DNA of 64,000 nt from Streptomyces cavernae (lineage in GTDB: Bacteria > Actinomycetota > Actinomycetes > Streptomycetales > Streptomycetaceae), in the NCBI RefSeq assembly GCF_004023625.1, contig NZ_RPDJ01000044.1, positions 22,278 to 86,277 on the forward strand, written 5' to 3'. The notes under the pieces were generated by a model. The model ran no database searches. It saw only the letters and a list, made by a program, of their open reading frames with translations, and was not told the DNA's origin. Every line of letters begins with the position of its first letter. Within the stretch, counting starts at the first letter, position 1. This document shows, in pieces, positions 33,149 to 42,549 of this stretch. The position numbers were made by a program, and so were the translations under genes.

Positions 33149-35836
33149 TCACCTGCTGTCGCTGGTCCCAGTGGTGTCCGCGAGCGCCGCTCGTCCCGCC
33201 TCCAGCCGGGCGGCCGGGATCCGGAACGGTGAGCACGAGACGTAGTCCAGCCCGGCGTGGTGGAAGAAGTGGATGGACTGCGGGTCGCCGCCGTGCTCGC
33301 CGCAGACCCCGGTCTGCAGGCGCGAGTTCACGGCACGGCCCGCTTCAACGCCCATCTCCACCAGCCGGCCGACGCCTTCCCGGTCGATCGTCTCGAAGGG
33401 CGACACGTCGAAGATCCCCTTCTCCAGGTACAGCGGGAAGAAGGATGCCTCGGCGTCGTCCCGGGACAGGCCCCAGGTGGTCTGTGTGAGGTCGTTGGTG
33501 CCGAAGGAGAAGAAGTCGGCGACCTCGGCGATGCGTCCCGCGGTGAGCGCGGCGCGCGGCAGTTCGATCATCGTGCCGATCGGGAGGCCGAGTTCCCGGC
33601 CGGTCTCGTCCGCGACCGCGGCGAGCACGCGTTCGGCCTCGGCGCGGGCCTGCCGCAGCTCCTCGACCGTGCCCACCAGCGGGATCATGATCTCGGCACA
33701 CGGCTCGCCGCCGGCGCCCAGCCGTTCGGCGACGGCCTCGGCGATCGCCCGTACCTGCATGGCCACCAGACCGGGCACGGCCAGTCCCAGACGTACGCCG
33801 CGCAGGCCGAGCATGGGGTTCTGCTCGTGCATGCGCTCGACGGCGTCCAGCAGTTCGCGGTCGTGGAGGTCGGGGTGGACGGCGCTCGCGAGGCGGACGG
33901 CCAACTCCGTGCGGTCCGGCAGGAATTCGTGCAGCGGCGGGTCGAGGAGGCGGATCGTCACCGGGAGGCCGTCCATGGCCTTCAGGATCCCGGCGAAGTC
34001 CGCGCGCTGCAGCGGCAGCAGGGCCGCCAGCGCCGCTTCGCGGGCGGTGTCGTCGCGGGCGAGGATCATCGCCTCGACGAGCGCGCGGCGTTCGCCGAGG
34101 AACATGTGCTCGGTGCGGCACAGTCCGATGCCCTGGGCGCCGAGGGCGCGAGCGCGTTCGGCGTCCTCCGGGGTGTCGGCGTTGGCCCGTACCCCGAGGC
34201 GGCGCACGGAGTCGGCGTGGCTGAGGGCTTGAAGGACGGCCTCGGTCAGCGGTCCGGTACCCCTCGCGGTCTCCAGCGAGCGTCCCACGTCGGAGGCGGT
34301 CAGCGGCAGCGCGCCGAGGTGGACGGTGCCGGCCGTGCCGTCGACGGAGACGACGTCGCCCTCATGGACCACCACGCCCGAGGATGTGGTGAACTGCCGG
34401 GCCACGGGGTCGATGGCCAGCGATTCCGCGCCGCACACGCACACCTTGCCCATGCCGCGCGCCACGACGGCGGCGTGGCTGGTCTTGCCGCCGCGGCTGG
34501 TCAGGATGGCCTCCGCGGCGATCATTCCGGGCAGGTCGTCGGGAGTGGTCTCACGCCGTACGAGAACGGTGTGCTCTCCGGCGGCGGCACGGCGCCTCGC
34601 CTCGGCAGAGTCGAAGACGACGGCGCCGACGGCGGCGCCCGGCGATGCGGCCACGCCGTGGGCGATGGGCACGTCCGTGGGGCGGATGTCGAAGCGGGGG
34701 AACATGAGCCGGGTCAGTTCGGCGCCGTCGACGCGGTTCAGCGCCTCGTCCGCCGTGATCACGCTCTCCTCGCGCAGATCGTGGGCGATCCGGAAGGCGG
34801 CCTCGGCGGTGCGCTTGCCGACGCGTGTCTGCAGGATCCACAGCGTGCCGCGCTCGACGGTGAACTCCACGTCGCACAGGTCGCGGTAGTGCGCCTCCAG
34901 CGTGTGCAGGTGCTCGCCGAGTTCGTCGTAGGAGCGGGGGTCCAGGCGCCCAAGCTCGGCCAGCGGTACGGCGTCGCGGACGCCGGAGACGACGTCCTCG
35001 CCCTGGGCGTCGGGCAGGTAGTCGCCGTACCGGCCGCGGGCGCCGGTGGCGGGGTCGCGGGTGAAGGCGACGCCGGTGCCGGAGTCGGCGCCGAGGTTGC
35101 CGAAGACCATGGCCTGGACGTTGACGGCGGTGCCGAGGTCGTCGGGGATGTGTTCGCGGTGGCGGTAGACGCGGGCGCGTTCGCCGTTCCAGGACTCGAA
35201 GACGGCACGGATGGCCCGGGTCAGCTGCTCGACGGGGTCCTGCGGGAAGTCCCCCCCGGTTTCCCGGCGGATGATCTCCTTGAACTCATCGGTGATGGCC
35301 GCGAGTTCCGCGGCGTCGAGGTCGTGGTCGTCAGTCGTCGAGCGGCCGGCCTTGTGCTCCGCGATGGCCGCCTCGAAGAGGTCGCCGTCCACCCCCATCA
35401 CCGTGCGCCCGAACATCTGCACGAGCCGTCGGTAGGAGTCCCAGGCGAACCGCTGCTGTCCGGAGGCCTTGGCCAGCCCCGTGACGGAGTCGTCGTTGAG
35501 TCCGATGTCGAGGATCGTCTCCATCATGCCGGGCATCGAGAACCGGGCGCCTGAGCGCACGGACAGCAGCAGCGGGTCGTCCGGGGCGCCCAGTTTGCGG
35601 CCCATCGCCCGCTCCAGGTCGGCGAGAGCGCGGGCGGCCTCCACACCGAGCTCGGGCGGTTCCTGCCCGGTCCTGAGATAGACCCGGCAGGCTTCGGTGG
35701 TGACCGTGAAGCCCGGGGGGACGGGAAGTCCGAGCCGGGTCATCTCGGCCAGGCCGGCTCCCTTTCCACCGAGCAGCGCGGCCATGTCACGGCTGCCCTC
35801 GGCGAAGGAGTACACGTACTTCGTCGGTGCGCTCAT
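33149..35836 (-). CDS. ppdK: Pyruvate, phosphate dikinase
   Basis: Interconverts pyruvate + ATP + Pi with PEP + AMP + PPi. The 895-residue product has an N-terminal ATP-grasp domain (GGKGAGLAEMTRLGLPVPPGF), the phosphohistidine loop AILTSRGGKTSHAAVVARGMG near residue 450, and a C-terminal PEP/pyruvate barrel with the catalytic Cys in TGVCGEHGGDP. The ATG at 35836 lies 14 nt after the upstream USP stop. In an energy-limited cell the reaction may run toward ATP from PEP using PPi, or buffer the pyruvate pool for PFL; direction is inference. Confidence 0.96.
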   Translation of the reverse strand: MSAPTKYVYSFAEGSRDMAALLGGKGAGLAEMTRLGLPVPPGFTVTTEACRVYLRTGQEPPELGVEAARALADLERAMGRKLGAPDDPLLLSVRSGARFSMPGMMETILDIGLNDDSVTGLAKASGQQRFAWDSYRRLVQMFGRTVMGVDGDLFEAAIAEHKAGRSTTDDHDLDAAELAAITDEFKEIIRRETGGDFPQDPVEQLTRAIRAVFESWNGERARVYRHREHIPDDLGTAVNVQAMVFGNLGADSGTGVAFTRDPATGARGRYGDYLPDAQGEDVVSGVRDAVPLAELGRLDPRSYDELGEHLHTLEAHYRDLCDVEFTVERGTLWILQTRVGKRTAEAAFRIAHDLREESVITADEALNRVDGAELTRLMFPRFDIRPTDVPIAHGVAASPGAAVGAVVFDSAEARRRAAAGEHTVLVRRETTPDDLPGMIAAEAILTSRGGKTSHAAVVARGMGKVCVCGAESLAIDPVARQFTTSSGVVVHEGDVVSVDGTAGTVHLGALPLTASDVGRSLETARGTGPLTEAVLQALSHADSVRRLGVRANADTPEDAERARALGAQGIGLCRTEHMFLGERRALVEAMILARDDTAREAALAALLPLQRADFAGILKAMDGLPVTIRLLDPPLHEFLPDRTELAVRLASAVHPDLHDRELLDAVERMHEQNPMLGLRGVRLGLAVPGLVAMQVRAIAEAVAERLGAGGEPCAEIMIPLVGTVEELRQARAEAERVLAAVADETGRELGLPIGTMIELPRAALTAGRIAEVADFFSFGTNDLTQTTWGLSRDDAEASFFPLYLEKGIFDVSPFETIDREGVGRLVEMGVEAGRAVNSRLQTGVCGEHGGDPQSIHFFHHAGLDYVSCSPFRIPAARLEAGRAALADTTGTSDSR

Positions 35837-35850
35837 CAGGCTTCGGCCTC

Positions 35851-36753
35851 TCAAACGTGGGGAACGACGGCGACGGGGCAGCCGACGTGATGGATCACGG
35901 CATGGGTGACGGGGCCGGTGCGCGGGCCCATCGGGGCCTCGGTCAGCCGGTGGCCGACGACGCACAGGCTCGCCTCGGAGGTGGCGCGCAGCAGCGCGGA
36001 CCGGGGCTTGTCCTCCGGCACCGTCTCGACGACCCGGACGTCCGGGAACTTCTCTCGCCACGGTTCGAGCACGGCGGACAGGAAGCCCTGCCACTCCTGC
36101 GCCCGCTGCGGTTCGCCGAGCAGGGCGAGCTCGCCCGGGCCGAGACCGAGGGCGAAGGGCGCCTGCCAGGCGTGGACGACCCGCAGCCCGGCCCGGCGCA
36201 GCCGGGCGGCCTCGAAGGCGAACTCGATCACCTCGTCGCACGGCTCGCTCAGGTCGACGCCCATTACCACGTCCCTGTACCGGGGCCTGGTGGCGGTGCT
36301 GCCGTCGCCGGCCGGCAGGTGTTCGTCGCCCGGCTCCTCGTCGGCGCGTACGAGGACGACGGGCCGGGTGGCCTTCGCCACCACACCCAGGGCGACCGAG
36401 CCCACCAGGAACCCGGTGAGGCCGCTCAGCCCCCGGGAGCCCAGCACCAGCACCTCGGCCTGCTCGGCCACGCGCAGCAGCGCGGCGGTCGCCGGCCCGT
36501 CGACCTGCTCGTCGGACACGAACACGTCGGGGCAGGCGGCGCGGACGCGGTCCTCCGCCTCACGCAGCACGCGTCGCGCCATGTGCCGCTGGACGGCACT
36601 CGCCCGCTCGCCGTCCACCCGGTGGGGATGCCAGTTCCGCACGTGCACCAGCCGCAGCGGCCGCGCTCGGCGCCCGGCTTCGCGGGCCGCCCACTCGGCG
36701 GCGGCGAGACTCTCGGACGATCCATCGACTCCGGCAACGACGAACGGAACCAT
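35851..36753 (-). CDS. Universal stress protein, tandem UspA domains
   Basis: A 300-residue two-domain USP. GSRGLSGLTGFLVGSVALGV ends domain 1, and GHRLTEAPMGPRTGPVTHAV, a degraded motif, ends domain 2, so only the first domain probably binds ATP strongly. The second domain starts at RDVVMGVDLSEPCDEV. I chose the ATG at 36753 with GGAGG 8 nt upstream over an in-frame GTG at 36762. It heads the USP-ppdK-USP unit. Confidence 0.9.
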   Translation of the reverse strand: MVPFVVAGVDGSSESLAAAEWAAREAGRRARPLRLVHVRNWHPHRVDGERASAVQRHMARRVLREAEDRVRAACPDVFVSDEQVDGPATAALLRVAEQAEVLVLGSRGLSGLTGFLVGSVALGVVAKATRPVVLVRADEEPGDEHLPAGDGSTATRPRYRDVVMGVDLSEPCDEVIEFAFEAARLRRAGLRVVHAWQAPFALGLGPGELALLGEPQRAQEWQGFLSAVLEPWREKFPDVRVVETVPEDKPRSALLRATSEASLCVVGHRLTEAPMGPRTGPVTHAVIHHVGCPVAVVPHV

Positions 36754-36840
36754 GACGGGCACCTCCAGGGTCGATCGCTACTGTTACCAGGGTCACGCCA
36801 GGTCGGGCCGTCGGCCATGGGCCGCAGGGGCTCGGCGAGG

Positions 36841-36854
36841 GGACCATTCGGCCC
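36841..36854 (-). promoter_or_regulatory. Dormancy box upstream of the USP-ppdK-USP operon
   Basis: GGACCATTCGGCCC lies 88 bp before the USP start. Nearby partial repeats (GGGCCGTCGGCC at 36805-36816) may form a second site. No -10 fits clearly. Confidence 0.5.
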
Positions 36855-37182
36855 TGGGGCCGTGTCCCGCGGGGTGTGGCGCGGTGCGCACAACAGCGCC
36901 CACGGCCGAGGGCCGAGGAGGTTCGGCACCCGCGGACGGGGAACTTCGGCCCCCGTGGGGCCGCCCCTGGGCAGCTCACCTCTCCGGCTCGCCTCCCGGC
37001 TCGCCCGTCGGACACGCCGGGTGGGCCGGGTGCCGGTGCACCGGCTCAACGCCTCCCGGACCCGCCTGGTCAATCTGTACGGAACGTACGACCGGAACGA
37101 CAGGCCCACTCATTGGCAGGCACTCATTCCCTCGGCCGGCGGTCGTGCCGGGGCTGATCACCGAGGCTGATCACGCAGACCA
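36855..37182. other. Intergenic region with a duplicated 3'-end fragment
   Basis: No gene is supported. A segment at about 36971-37003 nearly repeats the sequence at 37287-37318, which encodes the C-terminus of the flavodoxin gene, so this may be a partial duplication. The region 37070-37130 is less GC-rich than its surroundings and could hold a promoter, but none is clear. Confidence 0.45.
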
Positions 37183-37214
37183 GGCCGGGCCGGGGCGCTG
37201 ACCCCGGCCCGGCC
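37183..37214 (-). terminator. Hairpin terminator after the flavodoxin gene
   Basis: Perfect 13-bp stem (GGCCGGGCCGGGG and complement) with a CGCTGA loop, 74 nt beyond the flavodoxin stop on the minus strand. Confidence 0.85.
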
Positions 37215-37288
37215 GGCCCGTGCCGCCGAGAACCCGCGGTTCCCGTACGGAACCCGCGGGACCTCAGCTGTCTCAACCTCTCGGTGTC

Positions 37289-37828
37289 TCAGCTCCTCTC
37301 CGGCTCGCCTCCCGGCTCGGTGCTCCTCTGCGGCTTGCCGCCCAGCTCGGTGGCGATGTGGTCCGCCCATGCCTCGATCGCGGTGAAGTCCCGGTAGTCA
37401 CCGCCCTTGCCCGATGCGACGATCTTGCGAGCGACGAACCCCTTGGCGCCCTCCTGGAGGCAGCCGCCGAAGGTGACGTGCTCCCGGGCGTCGAGCCGGT
37501 CCATCGCCTTCTTCACACCGTGCACCGGTGGGATCTCCTTCTCGGAGGCCGAGGCGTCGAGCGGTCCGCTGCTGAAGAACCACACGGGGCGCTCCGCCAG
37601 GACGTCGCGGTGGCGGCGGACGAAGTGGCGGGCGTCCTTCTGCCAGCGCCCGGCATACAGTCCGCCTCCGACCACCACGGCGTCGTAGGACTCCGGGTGC
37701 ATCACGGTCGCGGCGTCCCGGGCGTCCGCCTCGAGTCCGTCCTTGCGCAGGACGTCGGCGATGTCCTCGGCGATCTGCGCGGTCGATCCGTTCGTCGTTC
37801 CGTAAGCGACCAGCACACTCGTGGTCAT
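37289..37828 (-). CDS. Flavodoxin-domain protein
   Basis: A 179-residue FMN-binding flavodoxin-like protein: the phosphate loop is VAYGTTNGSTAQIAEDIAD at residues 7-25, then AVVVGGGLYAGRW and VWFFSSGPLD. It resembles the menaquinone-dependent protoporphyrinogen oxidase (HemG)/long-chain flavodoxin group, so electron transfer from menaquinol is possible; the partner is unknown. The start follows the CBS-BON stop by 16 nt. The C-terminal EPGGEPERS tail appears extra to the fold. Confidence 0.85.
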   Translation of the reverse strand: MTTSVLVAYGTTNGSTAQIAEDIADVLRKDGLEADARDAATVMHPESYDAVVVGGGLYAGRWQKDARHFVRRHRDVLAERPVWFFSSGPLDASASEKEIPPVHGVKKAMDRLDAREHVTFGGCLQEGAKGFVARKIVASGKGGDYRDFTAIEAWADHIATELGGKPQRSTEPGGEPERS

Positions 37829-37844
37829 GATGGTCCGCCTCCTC

Positions 37845-38576
37845 TCACAGCCTGCGCAGCCAGTCTTCGGTGACGCCGTGCAGCGCCGGCCCCTCCGGCT
37901 GGAGGCGCGCGTCGTCCAGCCGGTAGGAGAGCTCGTCGACCACCGCGACCACGCCGTCGATCCGGCGGGTCATGGCGACGGCGATCTCGGTCTCGGTCTT
38001 GCGTTCCATGTGCCCGGCCAGCGTGACCACGCCCTCCACCACGGAGACCTCGATGGTCCGGGGCGCCAGCCAGAGCGCGCGTTCCAGCACCTCCTTGATC
38101 ACCTCGTCACGGATCTCGCCGTCGGGCCGCAGGAAGACCTGGAGCAGGTCCCGGCGAGTGACGATGCCGACGAGCCGTTCCTCCTCGTCGAGGACGGGCA
38201 GCCGCTCCACGCGGTGCTGCGTCATGGTCCGGGCGGCCTCGGCGATGGTGTCGTCGGCATGCACGGTGACGGGCGGGGCGGTCATCAGCTGTCCGGCGGT
38301 GCGTGCACCCGCCTTCGCCGCCTCCTTCCTGGCACCGCGCGTCAACCGGGCGAACGGGAAGCGCCGGTGCGGGGCGTACGGGTCGCGCGTCCGCGCCTGC
38401 CGGATCATCAGGTCGGTCTCGGACAGCACCCCGATGACCTTGTCGTCTTCATCGACCACCGGGAGCCCGCTGATCCGGTGGTCGGCGAGCAGGTGGGCCA
38501 CCTCCTTGAACGGAGTGTCGTACGTGGCGCGAACGACCTCGGTCGCCATGACGGAGCCGACCTTGTTGTGCTTCAT
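37845..38576 (-). CDS. CBS-BON domain protein (third copy)
   Basis: 243 residues: CBS motifs at about 7-62 (DKVIGVLSETDLMI) and 95-150 (ERLVGIVTRRDLLQVF), BON at about 155-215 (VSVVEGVVTLAGHMERKTE). It is more diverged than the pair flanking adhE. Sitting between an acyl-CoA synthetase and a flavodoxin, it may sense adenylate charge for one of them; that is inference. The ATG at 38576 lies 42 nt after the synthetase stop, with GGAGG upstream. Confidence 0.9.
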   Translation of the reverse strand: MKHNKVGSVMATEVVRATYDTPFKEVAHLLADHRISGLPVVDEDDKVIGVLSETDLMIRQARTRDPYAPHRRFPFARLTRGARKEAAKAGARTAGQLMTAPPVTVHADDTIAEAARTMTQHRVERLPVLDEEERLVGIVTRRDLLQVFLRPDGEIRDEVIKEVLERALWLAPRTIEVSVVEGVVTLAGHMERKTETEIAVAMTRRIDGVVAVVDELSYRLDDARLQPEGPALHGVTEDWLRRL

Positions 38577-38618
38577 GGCTGATGCCTCCTGTTTCCGACT
38601 CGGTGAGAAGTCGGCTCC

Positions 38619-41327
38619 TCAGCGGAGTCGGCGCAGATAGGGATCGTGGGACGGGCGCGGCAGCAGGCGTACGCGGGCGTCGAGGACGGTGATGCCGCCG
38701 GGCGCCGCGAGGACGGGGTTGAAGTCGGCCTCGGCGAGCTGCGGCAGGTCGGCCGCGAGGCGGGACAGCCGCAGCAGCACCTGTTCCAGCTTCTCCAGAT
38801 CGACGGGACGGCCGCCGTGCGCGCCGAACAGCAGCGGCGCGCAGCGCGGGGCGGTGATCAGGTCGTGCACGTCGTGGTCGGTGAGCGGGGCGAGCCGGGC
38901 CGCGTGGTCGGCGAGCACCTCGGTGGCCGTGCCGCCGAGTCCGAAGAGCACGAGCGGGCCGAAGACGTCGTCCTGGACGACACCTGCGAACAGTTCGGTG
39001 CCGCGTTCGGCGAGCGGCTGCACGACCACACCCGTCATCAGCCCGGCGAACCGGGACCGCAAGTCCTGGAAGGCCGCGCGGACCTGGGCGTCGCCTTGCA
39101 GGTCGAGGTGGACGGCGCGCTGTCGGCTCTTGTGGACCAGTCCGGGCCAGTGGGCCTTCATCACCACCCTGCCGTCGGGGCCGCGCAGCCGCTCGGCGGC
39201 GAGGACTGCGGCGTCCTCGGTCTCGGCCCAGGCCCAGTCCGACTGCGGAATTCCGTAGCAGGACAGGAGTTCGGCGCAGGTGCGCGGATCGAGCCAGCCG
39301 CCGTCCGGGTGGGCGGCGAGGTGGTTGTCGACGACCTGGTGGGCGCGGGCCGTGTCGACGTCCGCGAGATCGGGGATGGTCCCCGCGGGCCGGCTCAGCC
39401 AGGCCGCGCGTCGGGCCGCGTGGCCCAACGCCCGTGCCGCCGCCTGGGGTTCGGCGTAGGAGGGGATCGCGCCGCCGTCGGCGGCCGGCAACAGCCTGAC
39501 GGGCAGGTCCTGTTCGAGCCGGACCACGGCGACGGGCTTCGTGCGCAGTGCCGGGCCCCCGGTGACGGCACGGACCAGGTCGTCGCCGGTCGCGGCCGCC
39601 ACTGCCGTGGGGACGAGGGCCAGCAGTACCGCGTCGACTCCGGCGTGCGGCAGGACCCGCTCGACGCACTCCCTCAGCTGTTCCTCGGTCACCGCGGCCG
39701 TGGCGTCGACGGGGTTGCCGACGGCGGCGCCCTCCGGCAGGGCGGCGAGCAGGTCGTCGGTGAGTTCGGGGGTGAACGGAGGCAGGGCGAGCCCGGCCTC
39801 GGCGCAGGCGTCGGCGGCCAGGACCCCGGCGCCGCCCGCGTTGGTGACGATCGCGACGCGGGTGCCGGCGGGGAGCGGCTGGGAGTGCAACAGGGCGGCG
39901 GTTTCGAGGAGTTCGCCGACCGACCGGGTGGCGGTGATGCCGGCCTGGGTGAACAGGGCCTGCCGGGTCATGGTGCGGGTGGCGGCGGCCGCGGTGTGCG
40001 AGGCCGCGGCTCGGCGACCGGCGTCGGTGCGGCCCGCGTCGACGGTGAGCACCGGCATGCGGCGGGTCACCCGCCGGGCGGTGCGGGAGAACGCCCGCGG
40101 GTTGCCGAAGGACTCCAGGTGCAGCAGGGCGAGATCGGTACGGCCGTCGCTCTCCCACCACTGGAGCATGTCGTTGCCGCTGACGTCGTACTTGTCGCCC
40201 AGGGACACGAAGGACGACACACCGATGCCGAGCCGGGACAGCCCGTCGAGGAGGGCGATGCCCACCCCGCCGGACTGCACCGCGACGCCCGCGGTACCGG
40301 GGCGCGGGTGCTCGGCGGCGAAGGTCGCGTCCAGGCACAGTTCCGGGTCGGTGTTGGAGATGCCGAGGCAGTTGGGTCCGACGAGCCGCATGCCGTATGA
40401 ACGGCAGGCCGCGAGCAGCGCGCGCGCCTGGTCGGCGTCGAGTCCCGCCGAGACGACGAGCAGGGCCCGTACCCCGGACTTTCCGCACTCCTCGGCGATG
40501 GCGGGCAGCGCGCCGGCCGGCACCGCGAGGACCGCGAGGTCGGGTGTTCTCGGCAACGCGCCGACGGACGGGAAGCAGGGCACACCGAACATCGCGGTGG
40601 CGCCCGGGTTCACGGCGTACAGCCGCCCGGCGAAACCGCCCGTGTGCAGGTGCCGGAGAACGGCCCGGCCCACCGATCCGGGTTTGCGGCCCGCGCCGAC
40701 GACCACGACCGTGTCCGGCCGCAGCAGCGGCACCAGACTGGCCACGTCGGCGCTCCTGCCGCGTTCCTCCACCGCTGTCAGATAGGTGTCGTCCTCGGCC
40801 AGCTCGATGGTGCAGCGCACTTCGGAGCCGTCGAAGCGGCGGGCGGTGCGCAGCCCGAGGTCGGCGAAGAGCTGGAGCACCGCGCGGTTCTCGGCGAGTG
40901 CGTCGGCGGTGAAGGTGGTGATGCCTTCCGCCCGGGCCACAGAGACCAGGTGCTCGACGAGGAGGGTGCCGACGCCGCGGTGGTGCAGTCCGTCGGCCAC
41001 GGCGATGGCGATCTCGGCGGAAGCCTCGGCACCGGCGGGGTCACCGGTGTCGTACTCGGCCAGACCGATCACCCGGCCGCCGGTCTCGGCCAGCAGGGCC
41101 CGGTAACCGGTGCGTGGCGGTGCACACGTGCGGTCGGCCGCCAGCTCGGCGGAGCGCCGGCTCGCGCCGAAGAACCGCAGCCGGAGGTTTTCCGGGGACA
41201 TCTCCTCGTACAGGTTCCGCACCTGGTCGTGGTCGCTCGGCTCTGCCGGGCGGATGCACACCGTGGTGCCGTCCGCGAGCAGTGCGTGGACCGTGGGCCT
41301 CGGCCTGCTGAGCACGTCGTCCGTCAT
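38619..41327 (-). CDS. GNAT acetyltransferase fused to NDP-forming acyl-CoA synthetase
   Basis: A 902-residue fusion in the order GNAT (about residues 10-165; GLHHRGVGTLLVEHLVSVAR), CoA-binding domain (180-320; VVVVGAGRKPGSVGRAVLRHL), succinyl-CoA-ligase-like domain (330-470; phosphohistidine-type ASHTAAAA segment near 440) and ATP-grasp (660-900; GRVVMKAHWPGLVHKS). This is the protein lysine acetyltransferase (Pat) architecture with GNAT first rather than last as in enterobacterial PatZ. It may acetylate metabolic enzymes or make ATP from acyl-CoA; intact-looking synthetase motifs leave both open. It is first of a three-gene operon with CBS-BON and flavodoxin. Confidence 0.88.
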   Translation of the reverse strand: MTDDVLSRPRPTVHALLADGTTVCIRPAEPSDHDQVRNLYEEMSPENLRLRFFGASRRSAELAADRTCAPPRTGYRALLAETGGRVIGLAEYDTGDPAGAEASAEIAIAVADGLHHRGVGTLLVEHLVSVARAEGITTFTADALAENRAVLQLFADLGLRTARRFDGSEVRCTIELAEDDTYLTAVEERGRSADVASLVPLLRPDTVVVVGAGRKPGSVGRAVLRHLHTGGFAGRLYAVNPGATAMFGVPCFPSVGALPRTPDLAVLAVPAGALPAIAEECGKSGVRALLVVSAGLDADQARALLAACRSYGMRLVGPNCLGISNTDPELCLDATFAAEHPRPGTAGVAVQSGGVGIALLDGLSRLGIGVSSFVSLGDKYDVSGNDMLQWWESDGRTDLALLHLESFGNPRAFSRTARRVTRRMPVLTVDAGRTDAGRRAAASHTAAAATRTMTRQALFTQAGITATRSVGELLETAALLHSQPLPAGTRVAIVTNAGGAGVLAADACAEAGLALPPFTPELTDDLLAALPEGAAVGNPVDATAAVTEEQLRECVERVLPHAGVDAVLLALVPTAVAAATGDDLVRAVTGGPALRTKPVAVVRLEQDLPVRLLPAADGGAIPSYAEPQAAARALGHAARRAAWLSRPAGTIPDLADVDTARAHQVVDNHLAAHPDGGWLDPRTCAELLSCYGIPQSDWAWAETEDAAVLAAERLRGPDGRVVMKAHWPGLVHKSRQRAVHLDLQGDAQVRAAFQDLRSRFAGLMTGVVVQPLAERGTELFAGVVQDDVFGPLVLFGLGGTATEVLADHAARLAPLTDHDVHDLITAPRCAPLLFGAHGGRPVDLEKLEQVLLRLSRLAADLPQLAEADFNPVLAAPGGITVLDARVRLLPRPSHDPYLRRLR

Positions 41328-41426
41328 GTCGGATCCCTCCGGGCCACTCGATTCCTCGATACCTCCACTGCTTGAGCATCCAGCGGTTCCGGGACCGCTC
41401 CCATGGGCTGAGCGGGGACGACCGGA

Positions 41427-41491
41427 GGGCCGATCGGCCCTCGCCCGGTCCCTACGGGCCCTTGGCCGTGCAAGGGCGCCGGACGGACGGT
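41427..41491. promoter_or_regulatory. Shared dormancy boxes between the GNAT-synthetase operon and a USP gene
   Basis: GGGCCGATCGGCCC (41427-41440), the most symmetrical copy, and GTCCCTACGGGCCC (41448-41461) are 21 bp apart centre to centre in a divergent spacer. Toward the USP, GACGGT (41486-41491) starts 31.5 bp from the proximal centre, giving a leader of about 30 nt. No matching -10 was found toward the synthetase operon. Confidence 0.65.
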
Positions 41492-41527
41492 AGGAGCTGT
41501 GAATCAGCGACTGGGGAGGGTACGGCC

Positions 41528-42364
41528 ATGACAGGAGAAATCGCCGTGTGCGTCGACGGCTCCGCGGGCAGCCGCGCCGCTTTCGACTGGGCGGTGCGCG
41601 AGGCGCAGCTGCGCGGGCGTCCGCTCGAGGCGGTGCACGTCTCGTCGCTGCCGGACGAAGAGGCCCTCGCGACCTGGCCGTACCTGCGTGAGCCTGCCCC
41701 CGACGCCTGGGTGAAGGAGCTGACGGAAACCCACCCCGGGATCCGGGCGAAGGCCGTCGGCCTTGTCGGGGAGGCCGCCCCGGCCCTGCTCTCCTTCCGT
41801 TCCGCCGCCGACCTCACGGTCCTCGGGCTGCGCGGCGCGGGCGGCTTCCCGGAACTCGCCGTGGGATCGGTGGCGCACCGTGTCGCAGAGCGCTCGGACA
41901 GTCCGGTCGTGCTGGTGCCGAGCGGCTCACGCTCCGCCGGAGGCGCCCGGCTCTCCGGTCCGGTTGTCCTGGGGATCGACGCCCGCGATCCCGCCGGGAC
42001 CGCGACGGAGTTCGCGTTCGAGGCGGCGCACCGGCGTGGGACCGTGCTGCACGCGGTCCACGCCTGGCACTTTCCCTCGCCCGCCGGGCAGTGGATGCCC
42101 TACGGCGTGCCCGAGGAGGACCGGGGCGGCTGGGAGGACCAGGAGGTGCAGCTGCTGTCGGACGCGCTGCGGCCGTGGCGGGAGAAGCATCCACGGGTGC
42201 GGGTCTGCCAGGACGTGCTGCTCAAGACGCCCCCGGCCGCTCTGGTCGAGGCCTCCTCCTCCGCAGGGCTGTTGGTGGTGGGCCGTGCGGGTACGGCACT
42301 CGGCCCCACCCTGCGCGCCGTGCTGGAGCACACCCGATGCCCGGTGGCCGTGGTTCCGTCGTGA
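41528..42364 (+). CDS. Universal stress protein, tandem UspA domains
   Basis: A 278-residue two-domain USP. Domain 1 has GLRGAGGFPELAVGSVAHRV; domain 2 starts at SGPVVLGIDARDPAGTA and ends with a shortened GRAGTALGPTLRAVLEHT. It is the only plus-strand USP of the four in the window. GGGGAGGG precedes the ATG at 41528 by 8 nt. Confidence 0.9.
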   Translation: MTGEIAVCVDGSAGSRAAFDWAVREAQLRGRPLEAVHVSSLPDEEALATWPYLREPAPDAWVKELTETHPGIRAKAVGLVGEAAPALLSFRSAADLTVLGLRGAGGFPELAVGSVAHRVAERSDSPVVLVPSGSRSAGGARLSGPVVLGIDARDPAGTATEFAFEAAHRRGTVLHAVHAWHFPSPAGQWMPYGVPEEDRGGWEDQEVQLLSDALRPWREKHPRVRVCQDVLLKTPPAALVEASSSAGLLVVGRAGTALGPTLRAVLEHTRCPVAVVPS

Positions 42365-42499
42365 CCTCGCGACCCGGCGCCTCGAGGGCTCGTGACGTCC
42401 CGCAGAGCGGTCCCGCGGCGGACGGCCGCCGAAGACGGACTCGATGTCCGCCCCCTCTGTAGGGGAGCAGGCCCGAGGGCGCGACGGGACGTCAGACGC

Positions 42500-42527
42500 G
42501 CCGCGGAGCCCGGACGGGCCCCGCGGC
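42500..42527. terminator. Bidirectional hairpin between the USP and DoxX genes
   Basis: A 12-bp stem with one mismatch and a GGAC loop, 135 nt after the USP stop and 22 nt after the DoxX stop on the other strand. Confidence 0.78.
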
Positions 42528-42549
42528 TTCTCCTGTGGCTCTCACACGG

